The notes under the pieces were generated by a model, which saw nothing but the letters and a program-made list of their open reading frames with translations, did not search any database and had not been told where the DNA came from. From Luteolibacter arcticus (GTDB lineage Bacteria; Verrucomicrobiota; Verrucomicrobiia; Verrucomicrobiales; Akkermansiaceae), in NCBI RefSeq assembly GCF_025950235.1, contig NZ_JAPDDT010000023.1, positions 18,728 through 82,727 of the forward strand: a stretch of DNA of 64,000 nt, given 5' to 3'. A program made the position numbers and the translations under genes. Below are positions 8,883 through 17,459 of the stretch, in pieces. Position 1 is the stretch's first letter, and each line of letters begins with the position of its first letter.

Positions 8883-10781
8883 ATGACTCCTACTACTGAC
8901 GGTCACTCCCACCGCCAACCTGCCCTCGCCGCGGCGACGCTGGCAGCGCTTGGCATTGTCTTCGGCGACATCGGCACCAGCCCGCTGTATGCCTTCCGCG
9001 CGTGCTTCTCCGGGAGCCACGGCGCGCCGATCCATCCGGAGAATCTCATCGGCGCGGCCTCGCTGATCGTGTGGTCGCTCATCCTGGTGGTATCGCTCAA
9101 ATACCTCTTCATCATCCTGCGACTCGATAACAAGGGCGAGGGCGGGATCCTGGCACTCTCCGCGCTGGTCCGCTCGTGCGTGCGCCGCGCTGGAGGAAAG
9201 GACCCGAAGGCGGTGCTGCTGTTAGGCCTGGCGGGTGCGGCACTCATCTATGCGGACGGCATGCTGACGCCGGCGATCTCCGTGCTCAGTGCGGTGGAGG
9301 GCCTCTCCGTCAGCGCGCCGGTGGTGGAAAAGTGGATCCTGCCGATCTGCGTGGGCATCCTGGTCGCCTTGTTTTCGATCCAGCGTCATGGCACGGGCAA
9401 GGTGGGCGTGATCTTCGGCCCCGTGGTGACGGTGTGGTTCGGCACGCTCGGCGCATTGGGCATCGCGCAGCTGATCAAGAGCCCCGAGGTGCTGATGGCG
9501 ATGAGTCCGCACTCGGGCCTGATGTTCATGATCCACGAGTGGCACCATGCCTTCCCGCTGCTGGCCTCCGTCTTCCTCGCGGTGACGGGTGGCGAGGCGC
9601 TGTATGCGGACCTCGGGCACTTCGGTGTGAAGCCGATCCGCATGGCGTGGTTCACGGTGGTATTCCCCGGGCTCGCGCTGAACTACCTCGGCCAGGCGGC
9701 GCTACTGATCGAGGATCCCTCGGCGATCCGCGCGCCGTTCTTCCTGCTGGCACCGGAGGCCCTGCGCTTCCCGCTGACCATCCTCGCGACCTGCGCGGCG
9801 GTCATCGCGAGCCAGGCGCTGATCTCCGGCGCGTATTCTCTAACAGGTCAAGCGGTGCAGCTCGGCGTGCTGCCGCGGGTGAAGATCCACTACACCTCCG
9901 AGCACTCCGCCGGGCAGATCTATGTGCCGTCCGTCAATCACCTGCTGGCGGTGGCTTGCATTGTGTTAGTCCTGGCATTCAAGACCTCCTCCGCGCTGGA
10001 GGCGGCCTATGGCATCGCGATCGCGCTGACGATGACGATCACCTCGATGCTCTTCTACTCCGCGGCGACCTCGGCGTGGCAGTGGAGCAAGGCGAAAGCG
10101 GCGGCGCTGACCGTGGTGTTTCTCGCAGTCGACGGTGCCTTCCTCGCGGCGAATACGCACAAGATCATCGAGGGCGGCTGGCTGCCACTGGTGGTGGGCG
10201 GCGCGATCTTCTCGCTGATGCTGACGTGGATCTGGGGTCGCGAGCGGCTCTACAAGCGCCTCTCGAAGGAGGCGCTGCCGATCGATGGACTGGTGACTGA
10301 GCTGAAGCGGGGCCACATCCACCGCGTCTCCGGCACCGCGGTGTACATGAGCGGCCGCGGCAATACGGTGCCCACCGCCCTGCTCCACAACCTCAAGCAC
10401 AACCAAGTGCTGCACGAGCGGGTGGTGCTGCTGCACGTGGCGACGCTGGACCAACCGCACGCCATCCCGGGCGAAGCGATCGAGCACAGCGACCTCGGCG
10501 AGGGCGTCCATCGCGTGGACCTCAGCTTCGGCTTCGCGGACACGCCGGATGTGCCGGAGGCCTTGAAGGCGGGCCTGCCGGAAGAGGTCAAGTTCCACCC
10601 GGGCAAGGCGACCTACGTGCTCGGCCGGGAGACCTATGGCGTGGGAAGCAAGGCCGGCGCGCTGGAGCGGCTACGTCTCGCGATCTTCGCGGCGATGGCC
10701 CGGAATGCCTCGCCCGCCACCGCATACTTCCGCCTGCCACCCGGCCGCGTGGTGGAGCTCGGGGCGCAGATCACGCTGTGA
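8883..10781 (+). CDS. kup: Kup-family potassium uptake protein
   Basis: 632 residues, the usual length for Kup (about 620). The first TM carries the family signature GIVFGDIGTSPLYAFRA, followed by about twelve hydrophobic segments over residues 15-455 and a cytoplasmic C-terminal domain of about 180 residues. DNKGEGGILALSAL and YADGMLTPAISVLSAVEG are further strongly conserved Kup blocks. Kup proteins import K+ coupled to H+. The ATG at 8883 (MTPTTDGHSH) places the first TM at a normal distance; the in-frame upstream extension is repeat DNA. Two TTA codons occur and both sit in GTTAG context. The KdpC-like gene lies immediately upstream. Confidence 0.96.
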   Translation: MTPTTDGHSHRQPALAAATLAALGIVFGDIGTSPLYAFRACFSGSHGAPIHPENLIGAASLIVWSLILVVSLKYLFIILRLDNKGEGGILALSALVRSCVRRAGGKDPKAVLLLGLAGAALIYADGMLTPAISVLSAVEGLSVSAPVVEKWILPICVGILVALFSIQRHGTGKVGVIFGPVVTVWFGTLGALGIAQLIKSPEVLMAMSPHSGLMFMIHEWHHAFPLLASVFLAVTGGEALYADLGHFGVKPIRMAWFTVVFPGLALNYLGQAALLIEDPSAIRAPFFLLAPEALRFPLTILATCAAVIASQALISGAYSLTGQAVQLGVLPRVKIHYTSEHSAGQIYVPSVNHLLAVACIVLVLAFKTSSALEAAYGIAIALTMTITSMLFYSAATSAWQWSKAKAAALTVVFLAVDGAFLAANTHKIIEGGWLPLVVGGAIFSLMLTWIWGRERLYKRLSKEALPIDGLVTELKRGHIHRVSGTAVYMSGRGNTVPTALLHNLKHNQVLHERVVLLHVATLDQPHAIPGEAIEHSDLGEGVHRVDLSFGFADTPDVPEALKAGLPEEVKFHPGKATYVLGRETYGVGSKAGALERLRLAIFAAMARNASPATAYFRLPPGRVVELGAQITL

Positions 10782-11039
10782 GGCGGGATCCCATCGTGAA
10801 AATGATGCGGGCCTGAATGCCACGGGATTTCGCCCGCCATCGGAGCGTTGTGGCACACTGGTAACGCGGAATTTATTCCGCCTGATCGGTCTTGCTCAGG
10901 AAGCCGCCCGGGAGCCTGCGACGGCTGGAGCGGCTTCACGCCGAATTGACGCGGCACGGGGCATCGGCCACGATTCATCAGACATCATGAGCGGGGCGGC
11001 CCTCATGACATGCCATCCACTGTCTCCTCCACGGAAAAA
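10782..11039. repeat. Short spacer with a GCGGAATTTATTCCGC palindrome
   Basis: At about 10863-10882 is GCGGAATTTATTCCGCC, a perfect hairpin related to copies near 16.6, 25.6, 53.6 and 63.1 kb. No gene is seen. It could serve as a transcription terminator for kup, but no T-tract follows. Confidence 0.55.
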
Positions 11040-11765
11040 ATGAAACACCTGCTACTGCCAATACTCGCCGCTCTCACGATGAATGCCCGTGCCGGTCTGG
11101 AAGAAGGAATCAGCGCCTACAACAAGGGCGACTACGACACGGCCCGCAAGGAGTTCACCGCAGCCGCGGATGCCAAGGACCCAATGGGGATGCATTTGCT
11201 CGCCTCGCTCTACTACCAGGGCCATGGCGTGGAGAAGGACCTGGTCCGTGCCGTGGCGCTTTTCGAAGCCGCCGCCGCGAAGGGCTATCGGGCATCGCAG
11301 GCAAATCTCGGCCTGATGTATCAGAAGGGAGACGGCGTGAAGAAGGACATCACAAAGGCGATCTCCTACTACGCGGCGGCCGGCAAGCAGGGCGACCTGC
11401 AGTCCGCCTTCAACCTCGGCCAGATCTATCGGAAGGGCGATGGCGTCGAGAAGGATCCGGCCAAGGCCGCCGCCTATTACAAGTTCGCGGCAGAGCGCGG
11501 CGACCTCACGGCGATGAATGAATACGGCCTGCTCTTCGCGCAGGGTGAGGGTGTGGGGGTGGACTACGTCGAGGCCTACGGCTGGATTTCCCTGACTGCC
11601 AAGGCAGGCAACGAACAAGCGGCCAAGAACCTCGCGCAGCTCAAGCAGATCCTGGGCGGCAAGCTCGGCCAAGCTGACAAGCGCGCCGCGGAAATCGAGG
11701 CCGGGATCAAGCGTCAGCTCGCGAAGGACGCAGAGAAAGCCACGAGCCCTCCGAAGGCGAAGTGA
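11040..11765 (+). CDS. Exported Sel1-repeat protein
   Basis: 241 residues from the ATG at 11040 (MKHLLLPILAALTMNARAG), which gives a clean signal peptide cleaved after ARA; an ATG 30 bases upstream adds only polar residues. After a TPR-like first unit (EEGISAYNKGDYDTARKEF) there are about four Sel1-like repeats of 36 residues with the signature 'A...LG..Y..G.GV.KD..KA..Y...AA..G' (for example NLGLMYQKGDGVKKDITKA). Such proteins act as periplasmic or surface scaffolds for protein-protein contacts. The tail is basic and Lys-rich. Cognate partner unknown. Confidence 0.88.
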   Translation: MKHLLLPILAALTMNARAGLEEGISAYNKGDYDTARKEFTAAADAKDPMGMHLLASLYYQGHGVEKDLVRAVALFEAAAAKGYRASQANLGLMYQKGDGVKKDITKAISYYAAAGKQGDLQSAFNLGQIYRKGDGVEKDPAKAAAYYKFAAERGDLTAMNEYGLLFAQGEGVGVDYVEAYGWISLTAKAGNEQAAKNLAQLKQILGGKLGQADKRAAEIEAGIKRQLAKDAEKATSPPKAK

Positions 11766-11793
11766 TCAACCGGACTTCTCCGGGAGCGACACC

Positions 11794-12387
11794 ATGATTC
11801 CCCTCGACGATCCCCTCTGGAGCGAACTCCGCTGCCACTGCATCACCGGGCGCGAGTTCGCGGACATCCTGGAAGGCTGCTACGCCGGGAAGATCCCGAT
11901 GCTCGAAGAGCTCTATGAGGATCTGCTGGAGTGCATTTGCGGGGGCGATGTTTATGATTCGAGTTTCGCCGCGGCTCCGCATCTGATCCGGCTCTCGTCG
12001 GGTTGCAGCCTCCCGGCCGCCGTTACCATGCTCTGTGTCGCGGCACGGGCGATCGCGGAGACGAGCCGAGAGGAAGGCCCGGCGCTGGATCCACGTCTGA
12101 CCACGCCGCTGAAGGCCGCTGCGTGTGAGGGAGTCACCGAGGCCATGAAGGTGCTGGAGTCCTCCGGACTGGACACCCGCGAACGCGAAGAAATGGAGAT
12201 CGCGCTGCTCGCATTCTCCGGTGACTTCGAAGGCTTCTGGCAGTCGCGGAACCGGATCGATGAGCAGCTTGAGGCAGAATTTCGCGAGCGAGCGAGGGAG
12301 GCCGCAGCGCTCCCCGTCTCGCGCCCGGAGTTGACGGTGGTTTGGGATCAAGAGCTCCCTTCCTCGCAAACTTCCAACGGGAGATAG
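11794..12387 (+). CDS. Soluble protein of unknown function
   Basis: 197 residues, predominantly helical, no signal peptide. The beginning (MIPLDDPLWSELRCHCITGR) and the segment DVYDSSFAAAPHLIRLSSGC suggest an armadillo/HEAT-like helical fold. Several Cys are present in the first half. It starts 28 bases after the Sel1 protein, so both may be co-transcribed. An open frame covering most of this gene on the other strand is rejected because it has repeat-like composition and no neighbour support. Confidence 0.65.
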   Translation: MIPLDDPLWSELRCHCITGREFADILEGCYAGKIPMLEELYEDLLECICGGDVYDSSFAAAPHLIRLSSGCSLPAAVTMLCVAARAIAETSREEGPALDPRLTTPLKAAACEGVTEAMKVLESSGLDTREREEMEIALLAFSGDFEGFWQSRNRIDEQLEAEFRERAREAAALPVSRPELTVVWDQELPSSQTSNGR

Positions 12388-12450
12388 GGCCCGCCAGAAC
12401 CCGAGCTTCCATCGCGCCCCGGCCTCGGCTATACGCTTGGCTACCCGAAC

Positions 12451-13005
12451 ATGAAAACTCTGCTGTTCCTCGCCACCCTCGCCTTCTGCCTGCCCGGTCA
12501 CTCGCTCGAGCGCGACATCGGCGTCATCGTCAGCACGGAGAAAGCGCCGCCGGAGAAGCCCGATATCACCGTGAGCTATGTCTACGATGGCAAGGGGCAG
12601 CTCTTCCTGACGCTCGGGAATATCGCGATGAATTCCGGCGCCCGCGGAGTGGCGGGCTCGCTCGCCCTCCACAAGGCCGCGATCATCATCAGCCCGAAGG
12701 AGCGCTACGACACCACCGGACCGGTCGAGGGCGTGAGCTGGTCTTACACGATCCGCTACGTGATCCCGAATGTGAAGCCGGGCGTCTATACGCTGGTCCA
12801 TGACGACACGGCAGCGGAGGGGCAGGATCGCGTGACGCGCACCGTGCTGGATCTAACAAAAGCGACGAAGGCCACCACCACCGTGACCTTCAAGGACACG
12901 GCGACGGACGCGAAGCCGAAAGCCGCGGAACCGGTCGCACCACCGCCCTTCATCAAGCCCGAGGTGGAAACCCCGGCGGAGGGCGGGAAGAAGGCGGCGG
13001 AGTGA
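12451..13005 (+). CDS. Exported protein of unknown function
   Basis: 184 residues. The signal peptide MKTLLFLATLAFCLPGHSLE is followed by a compact beta-rich domain (about residues 20-150: VIVSTEKAPPEKPDITVSY, FLTLGNIAMNSGARG, SYTIRYVIPNVKPGVYTLVH) that reads like an immunoglobulin-like or DUF4198-type beta sandwich. The Lys/Ala/Pro-rich tail (about 150-184) is probably disordered. Third in a run of rightward genes after the Sel1 protein. No specific family can be named. Confidence 0.75.
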   Translation: MKTLLFLATLAFCLPGHSLERDIGVIVSTEKAPPEKPDITVSYVYDGKGQLFLTLGNIAMNSGARGVAGSLALHKAAIIISPKERYDTTGPVEGVSWSYTIRYVIPNVKPGVYTLVHDDTAAEGQDRVTRTVLDLTKATKATTTVTFKDTATDAKPKAAEPVAPPPFIKPEVETPAEGGKKAAE

Positions 13006-13517
13006 AGCGGGGCTTTCCTTCGGCGAGCTTTGAACCAACTGAGTGACTTCTTTCATCCACAACGGCCGGCCCCACGACCGCGGCGCAGACGCCCTCGGAC
13101 TGCTGCGGTCATCCGCAGCTTTTGAGTGAAGGGTAGAGCCGGCAGACCTTCCGCGTGGAAGCGATCCCGAAAGCTCGCATTGCACTTCAAGACGAGGCTG
13201 GTCGCCAGTCGTTGGGAAGGCGCAGACGGATCGCGTATCGGGTTCCGGCGGAATGAAGGCAGCCGACAGGATCGCTCCATTCCAAGTGATCAGCCAGCCG
13301 TCCCCTGCACTCGAAAGCTGCGGACAACCGCAGCAGTCCAAGGGCCTGCGGCTTCATCCAGCGGAGCCGCGAGGTTTGGATCCACCATCCACCATCCACC
13401 ATCCACCATCCACCATTCCCCTTGGCGACCTTGGCGTGGTGGCGGTTCAACACCTCTCCCCATTCCCGACCTCCGCATTCCTCTGTGACCTCTGCGACTC
13501 CGCGGTTGATTCCAGCG
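13006..13517. repeat. Gene-free spacer with paired palindromic element copy 2
   Basis: Contains the palindromic element at about 13066-13370, then four direct copies of CCACCATC near 13380-13410 and one copy of the dispersed repeat CTTGGCGACCTTGGCGTGGT...GACTCCGCGG (13420-13507). No gene. Confidence 0.6.
13066..13370. repeat. Paired palindromic element, copy 2
   Basis: Left arm CTCGGACTGCTGCGGTCATC with hairpin CTGCGG-TCAT-CCGCAG at about 13092-13123; right arm CACTCGAAAGCTGCGGACAA then CCGCAGCAGTCCAAGG at about 13309-13350. The outer right flank is GGCCTGCGGCTTCATCC, unlike copy 1, showing that outer modules vary independently. Confidence 0.85.
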
Positions 13518-14042
13518 ATGGAAAACGTGCTTAATCTTGCGAGATCCATGAACGACGCCGAAAACGAAAACCAAGATCCGATCCGCAAGCACAGCGAACG
13601 CCTCCTGCAGCTCATCAAGGACAAGACGGGCGCGGAGCTGGAGTACACGATGCTCTCACTCCTCCACCTGGACAAGATCCTGGAGCATCTCTTCGGCAAG
13701 GGCATGAGCCACCTCCCGCAGGAAGGGATGGAGGACCTGAAGAAAATGCTGCGGATCCAGATCGCCTGCTACTACGGCGAGTGCATCCGCGAGACCTTCT
13801 CCGGAGTGTGGACCCGTGACGAGAATCTCGGCCTCAGCCTCAGGGAAATCGCGAACATGGACATCGCCATCTTCCCGCTCAATACTGCCAACGATCGGCT
13901 GGAGGGAGAGGACATGAAGCTTTTCATCTCGGCGCAATTCGTCTGCAGTGAGGTCTTCAAGCAGATGCGGGAGAAGGTCTATGCGGAGGCGCCGGTGCCG
14001 AAGCCTGCGGGCGCAATGCCGCCGCCGCTGCCACCGCAGTGA
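13518..14042 (+). CDS. Cytoplasmic helical protein of unknown function
   Basis: 174 residues from the ATG at 13518; an alternative ATG at 13548 (MNDAENENQDP) is equally possible since neither has a strong ribosome-binding site. It is acidic and helical, with no signal peptide, and ends in a Pro-rich tail (PVPKPAGAMPPPLPPQ). The segment HLDKILEHLFGKGMSHLPQE and the central GECIRETFSGVW are distinctive but not assignable. It lies between two palindromic elements. Confidence 0.65.
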   Translation: MENVLNLARSMNDAENENQDPIRKHSERLLQLIKDKTGAELEYTMLSLLHLDKILEHLFGKGMSHLPQEGMEDLKKMLRIQIACYYGECIRETFSGVWTRDENLGLSLREIANMDIAIFPLNTANDRLEGEDMKLFISAQFVCSEVFKQMREKVYAEAPVPKPAGAMPPPLPPQ

Positions 14043-14084
14043 GCGGGGTGAATGGTATCCTTCCTCCACAACGGTCGGCCGCAT

Positions 14085-14280
14085 GACCGCGGCGCAGCCG
14101 CCCTCGGACTGCTGCGATCTTTTCGCAGCTTTTGAGTGCAGGGTGGAGATGGCCTCTCAGGTGGGACTGAACCGGGCTTCCCGGATCGCTGCCGCCGGCC
14201 GAGAACGAGCCGCCGTCCCCTGCACTCGAAAGCTGCGGACAACCGCAGCAGTCCAAGGGCCTGCGGCTTCATCCGGCGGC
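14085..14280. repeat. Paired palindromic element, copy 3
   Basis: Left outer module GACCGCGGCGCAGCCGCCCT, then CTCGGACTGCTGCG and hairpin at about 14104-14140; right arm GCACTCGAAAGCTGCGGACA with CCGCAGCAGTCCAAGG at about 14220-14262. The remaining spacer 14043-14487 holds one dispersed repeat (CCTTGGCGTCTTGGCGGTTC near 14325-14348) and no gene. Confidence 0.85.
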
Positions 14281-14487
14281 CCGCGACGTTTGATCCTCCA
14301 CCCGCTATCCACGATTCCTCTTGGCGACCTTGGCGTCTTGGCGGTTCAACCTCTTCTCCTGACCTCCGATTCCCCCAGAAAATCCGCGCCCTCCCGGGAA
14401 CACCCGCGCCGCTCGCGAAATCCTTTCCGCAGGGTAGATTCTCTCGACCACCTTCGTTTTCGCTTACGCTCCGGAATCGCGATCTCA

Positions 14488-14592
14488 TCCGCCCTCCGCC
14501 CTCCGCCCTCCGCCCTCCGCCCTCCGCCCTCCGCCCTCCGCCCTCCGACCTCCGACCTCCGACCTCCGACCTCCGACCTCCGACCTCCCACC
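14488..14592 (+). repeat. Heptamer tandem arrays abutting the sigma-factor start
   Basis: About eight copies of CCGCCCT are followed by about six copies of CCGACCT, ending six bases before the ATG at 14593. The unit of seven is not a multiple of three. The array occupies the position of the 5' untranslated region and ribosome-binding site of the sigma-factor gene. Confidence 0.92.
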
Positions 14593-15126
14593 ATGACCCG
14601 CCGGGAAAAAGACCAGCAGATCGACGCCGCGGTGCGCGCCCACCACTCCGGCCTGCGCTATTTCATCCGCTCGCTCGGCGTGAATGAGGGATGGGTGGAC
14701 GATCTGGCGCAGGAGACCTTCGTCATCGCCCACCGGAAGTGGGAGGAGCTGGATCACCCCGACAATGCGCCGGGCTGGTTCCGCACGATCGCGCGGAATC
14801 TGGTGATGAATGAGCTGACCAAGACCGGCCGCCGCCAGCGCCTGCTGGATGAAAAGATCACCGGCCTGCTGCTCGCCGCCGAGCCCACCGCCCCGGCCCC
14901 CGGCGTGCTGCAGGATGCCGAAATCCGCCACGAGGCGTTGCGCGCGTGCCTGGCCGGCCTCCCGGACAATGTCCGCAAGGTGATCCATGCCCGCTACTAC
15001 GATGACCGGAATTCCAGCGACATCGGCGACGAGCTTTCCATGAATCCCGCCTCGGTCCGCAAGCTCCTCTTCCACGCCCGCAAGGCGCTGGCCGATTGCC
15101 TCGTCGCAAAACAAATCAACGCCTGA
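14593..15126 (+). CDS. ECF RNA polymerase sigma factor (sigma-70 family)
   Basis: 177 residues from the ATG at 14593 (MTRREKDQQIDAAVRAHHSG); the longer upstream frame is tandem repeat. Region 2 spans residues about 15-80, with WVDDLAQETFVIAHRKWEEL (the 'DD..Q.tF..a' -10 recognition and core-binding block) and APGWFRTIARNLVMNELTK. Region 4 spans about 115-170, with LPDNVRKVIHARYYDDRNSS and the helix-turn-helix DIGDELSMNPASVRKLLFHA. The length and the pairing with a FecR-domain protein match the ECF families of Planctomycetes and Verrucomicrobia. The anti-sigma gene begins 11 bases downstream, so both are one transcript. Targets unknown. Confidence 0.93.
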   Translation: MTRREKDQQIDAAVRAHHSGLRYFIRSLGVNEGWVDDLAQETFVIAHRKWEELDHPDNAPGWFRTIARNLVMNELTKTGRRQRLLDEKITGLLLAAEPTAPAPGVLQDAEIRHEALRACLAGLPDNVRKVIHARYYDDRNSSDIGDELSMNPASVRKLLFHARKALADCLVAKQINA

Positions 15127-15137
15127 CCTGCCCTCCC

Positions 15138-16529
15138 ATGAACTCCACGCAAGCCGGCAACGATAACGACCAAGCCAACGACCCCGGCAGCACCGACTTC
15201 GATCTACTGTGCGCGCAGTACTTGGACGGCACGCTGGCGGAGGTCGAGCGCGATCGTCTCGCGGAGTTGTTAGATTCGGATCCGGCGGCGGTCGCGGCGC
15301 TGCGTTCGCAGTTGCTCGTGTCCGGCGCGCTGGCCCGGCTGCGGCCGGAGCGAAGCGACGAGACATTCCTTCGCAGTGTGCTCCCGCATCTGGGCACGGT
15401 GGCCGATGAGGCGGAAGATGCTTTCCCAGATCGCGTGCGGAAAACGATTCGCCTCGAGCGTTGGCGGCGCATCGGCCTCGCTGCCGCGGCGGTTGTCGCG
15501 CTGGCCGGCGGCCTGGTGTATTACCTCCAGCCGCAGGGCGCGGTGGTGGCAACGAGCTTCGATGGCGATGAGCCATCCCGCCCGGTGCGCACGGGGGAAA
15601 AGCTGGTCTTCTCCACGGGCATCACGCGGATGGAATTCACGAATGGCGCGGTGGTCGCGATCGAGGCACCGGCCACGCTCACGATCCGCTCGGCGAATGA
15701 GGTGGTGCTCGACCGCGGCCGGCTGAATGCCTGGTGCCCGGAGACCGCACACGGCTTCCGCGTGGTCACGGCCTCGGCCACGCTCAAGGATCTGGGCACC
15801 TCCTTCGGCGTGTCCGCCGCGGCAGATGGCAGCGCAGACTTCATGGTGCTGGATGGGAAGGTGGAGGTGAAGAAGGACAACGAAACGCGACTCATCGAGC
15901 GCGGCGCGGCGCTGCGGGCAAGGCGTGGCACGCGGCTCAGCGATGTCGCCTTCGAGCCCTCGGCCTACCACCGCACGTGGCCGGTGGCATCCGGCATTCG
16001 CTCGACGCGCGGCGAGGTCGTCCCCGCCCCGCCCGGCACCCCGGAGTCGCTCGCGGCACTGGAGAATGACGCACAGATCCTGGTCATCCCCGAGCGCCGT
16101 GACTTCAAGCCCGCCGCACCGATCCGCGCCGACATCATCTCGCCCGGCACCTACGAGGGGCCGAACCTCATCGCGCGCGAAGAACTCACGCCGATCGAGG
16201 GCACGCGGGTCCGCAGCTACCTGCTCCGCTACAATCCCGTGGGCCAGCTCAAGGCCGCCGGCACGAAGCGCTTCCACGGCTCCGTCACCTTCGACCGGCC
16301 CGTGCTCGCCATCATCACCGCCAGCCGCAAGCTCAACCGCACGGATTCCTTCCTCACCAAGACTCCCCTTCCAAAGCTGAATGCGCAGGACACCGAGCTC
16401 CGCGGCCTGGAACGCCAACCGCTGCCACCCTCCGATCGCGTCGAGCTATCCCAGGACCGCCGCACCATCACCGTGACCTTCTTCGCCGACCAGTCGATCG
16501 ACGAGATCCGCGCCGTCACGGAGGATTGA
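15138..16529 (+). CDS. FecR-domain anti-sigma regulator
   Basis: 463 residues. The N-terminal cytoplasmic part (about 1-105) contains a short zinc-finger-like or anti-sigma helix region (FDLLCAQYLDGTLAEVERDR). One TM follows near residues 118-137 (IGLAAAAVVALAGGLVYYL), then a periplasmic FecR domain (about 145-265) with ASATLKDLGTSFGVSA and FMVLDGKVEVKK, typical FecR strands. The C-terminal 200 residues form an extra domain without a clear name. The architecture (cytoplasmic anti-sigma, TM, FecR sensor) implies that it holds the adjacent ECF sigma factor until an envelope signal arrives. Starts with ATG at 15138, 11 bases after the sigma gene. Confidence 0.88.
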   Translation: MNSTQAGNDNDQANDPGSTDFDLLCAQYLDGTLAEVERDRLAELLDSDPAAVAALRSQLLVSGALARLRPERSDETFLRSVLPHLGTVADEAEDAFPDRVRKTIRLERWRRIGLAAAAVVALAGGLVYYLQPQGAVVATSFDGDEPSRPVRTGEKLVFSTGITRMEFTNGAVVAIEAPATLTIRSANEVVLDRGRLNAWCPETAHGFRVVTASATLKDLGTSFGVSAAADGSADFMVLDGKVEVKKDNETRLIERGAALRARRGTRLSDVAFEPSAYHRTWPVASGIRSTRGEVVPAPPGTPESLAALENDAQILVIPERRDFKPAAPIRADIISPGTYEGPNLIAREELTPIEGTRVRSYLLRYNPVGQLKAAGTKRFHGSVTFDRPVLAIITASRKLNRTDSFLTKTPLPKLNAQDTELRGLERQPLPPSDRVELSQDRRTITVTFFADQSIDEIRAVTED

Positions 16530-16990
16530 GTATTGGGGATTGAATATTGAAGATTGGAAGAGAGGGTGGCGCGGATCTGTTAGAGAAGCGGATGCCTTTG
16601 GTTCCTTGGAACGTTGCGGGTCCATCATGCACTGGGAACGCGGAATTTATTCCGCCTGGCCTGCCCTCCGTAGCCTTGGCGAAGGAGGTGACGAAGGAGG
16701 GACGGTAGGTTCGCCGGACTATCCAGGCAAAATGAATCCCGCGCTCCCAGTAAGCCGCGATGGCTCGCCTCGGATGTAGCGGAAAGGCTGCGCCGTTCCG
16801 GCTGGGGACGGTCCGCATTGGCCTGGCGGTTCCCTTCTGCCCATGACGTCCGCACCCCGCCGGAACGGCGAAGTCGTCCCGCTGCGAAAGGCAAGTGCCG
16901 TGCCTGCCGTCCGGGATTTCAGACCAGAGAAGCAACATTTCCCCGTCACCGCGAGGCCGAGTTCCCCGTGACCGACCCGTGTGGCAAGCG
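16530..16990. repeat. Gene-free spacer with GCGGAATTTATTCCGC palindromes
   Basis: Palindrome CGCGGAATTTATTCCGCC at about 16636-16655 and an inverted relative (AATGAATCCCGCGCTCCCAG) at about 16730-16751 form a pair 75 bases apart. Near 16785-16812 is GGAAAGGCTGCGCCGTTCCG, another hairpin family. A TGTTAGA heptamer lies near 16577. No gene. Confidence 0.6.
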
Positions 16991-17425
16991 CTACCGGACG
17001 AGCGTTCGCCGGTCCTTGCCCGCCGGAATACTGAGCTCCCTCGAGGAATACCTACCCTCGATGAAGTGGAAACTCACCTTGCTCCAATCATTTCCCCACT
17101 CGTAGGGCCGGTGGCCATACTGGAACGAAACTACGGCCAGCTTCTTGCCGTCGTCGTCGGCGGTCTCGTAGAATTGAATACTTCCCAACTCCGGATTCCA
17201 GACCTCGGCAAATTGGTCATGGGGCACCTTCAGCGTTTTACCGTCCCATGTCAGACTCACTTCGGTGAGCCCTTTCTCGTCGTGGGACAGCTTCACGGTG
17301 AAACCCTCGTCATACTTCAAAGTGACTTCAACGGGTCTTTTCAAGATGGGTGCCGAGCCAAAAGCAGGCCCAACCCACAAGCCCACGCTTACAAGGATGA
17401 TGGCGACATGGATTTTCATAAGCAT
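16991..17425 (-). CDS. Exported protein of unknown function
   Basis: 144 residues. Signal peptide MKIHVAIILVSVGLWVGPAF (from the second Met; a first Met lies two codons upstream). The mature part is a small beta-rich domain (VEVTLKYDEGFTVKLSHDEK, LTEVSLTWDGKTLKVPHDQF) with a basic end. No family recognised. It follows the 17460-18185 gene on the same strand with a 34-base gap, perhaps an operon of two exported proteins. Confidence 0.7.
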   Translation of the reverse strand: MLMKIHVAIILVSVGLWVGPAFGSAPILKRPVEVTLKYDEGFTVKLSHDEKGLTEVSLTWDGKTLKVPHDQFAEVWNPELGSIQFYETADDDGKKLAVVSFQYGHRPYEWGNDWSKVSFHFIEGRYSSRELSIPAGKDRRTLVR

Positions 17426-17459
17426 TCACACACTTTCATTGCAGGATCGAGACGCCAGC

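Noticed and set aside
10863..10882. GCGGAATTTATTCCGC palindrome as a terminator of kup
   Set aside because: No T-tract follows on either strand and the same palindrome occurs at unrelated sites away from gene ends.
11707..12801. 364-residue open frame on the minus strand
   Set aside because: It runs antisense across two rightward genes, one of which has a clear signal peptide; no domain is seen.
14485..15576. 363-residue open frame on the minus strand
   Set aside because: Antisense to the ECF sigma factor and the FecR gene start; low-complexity end derived from the heptamer array.
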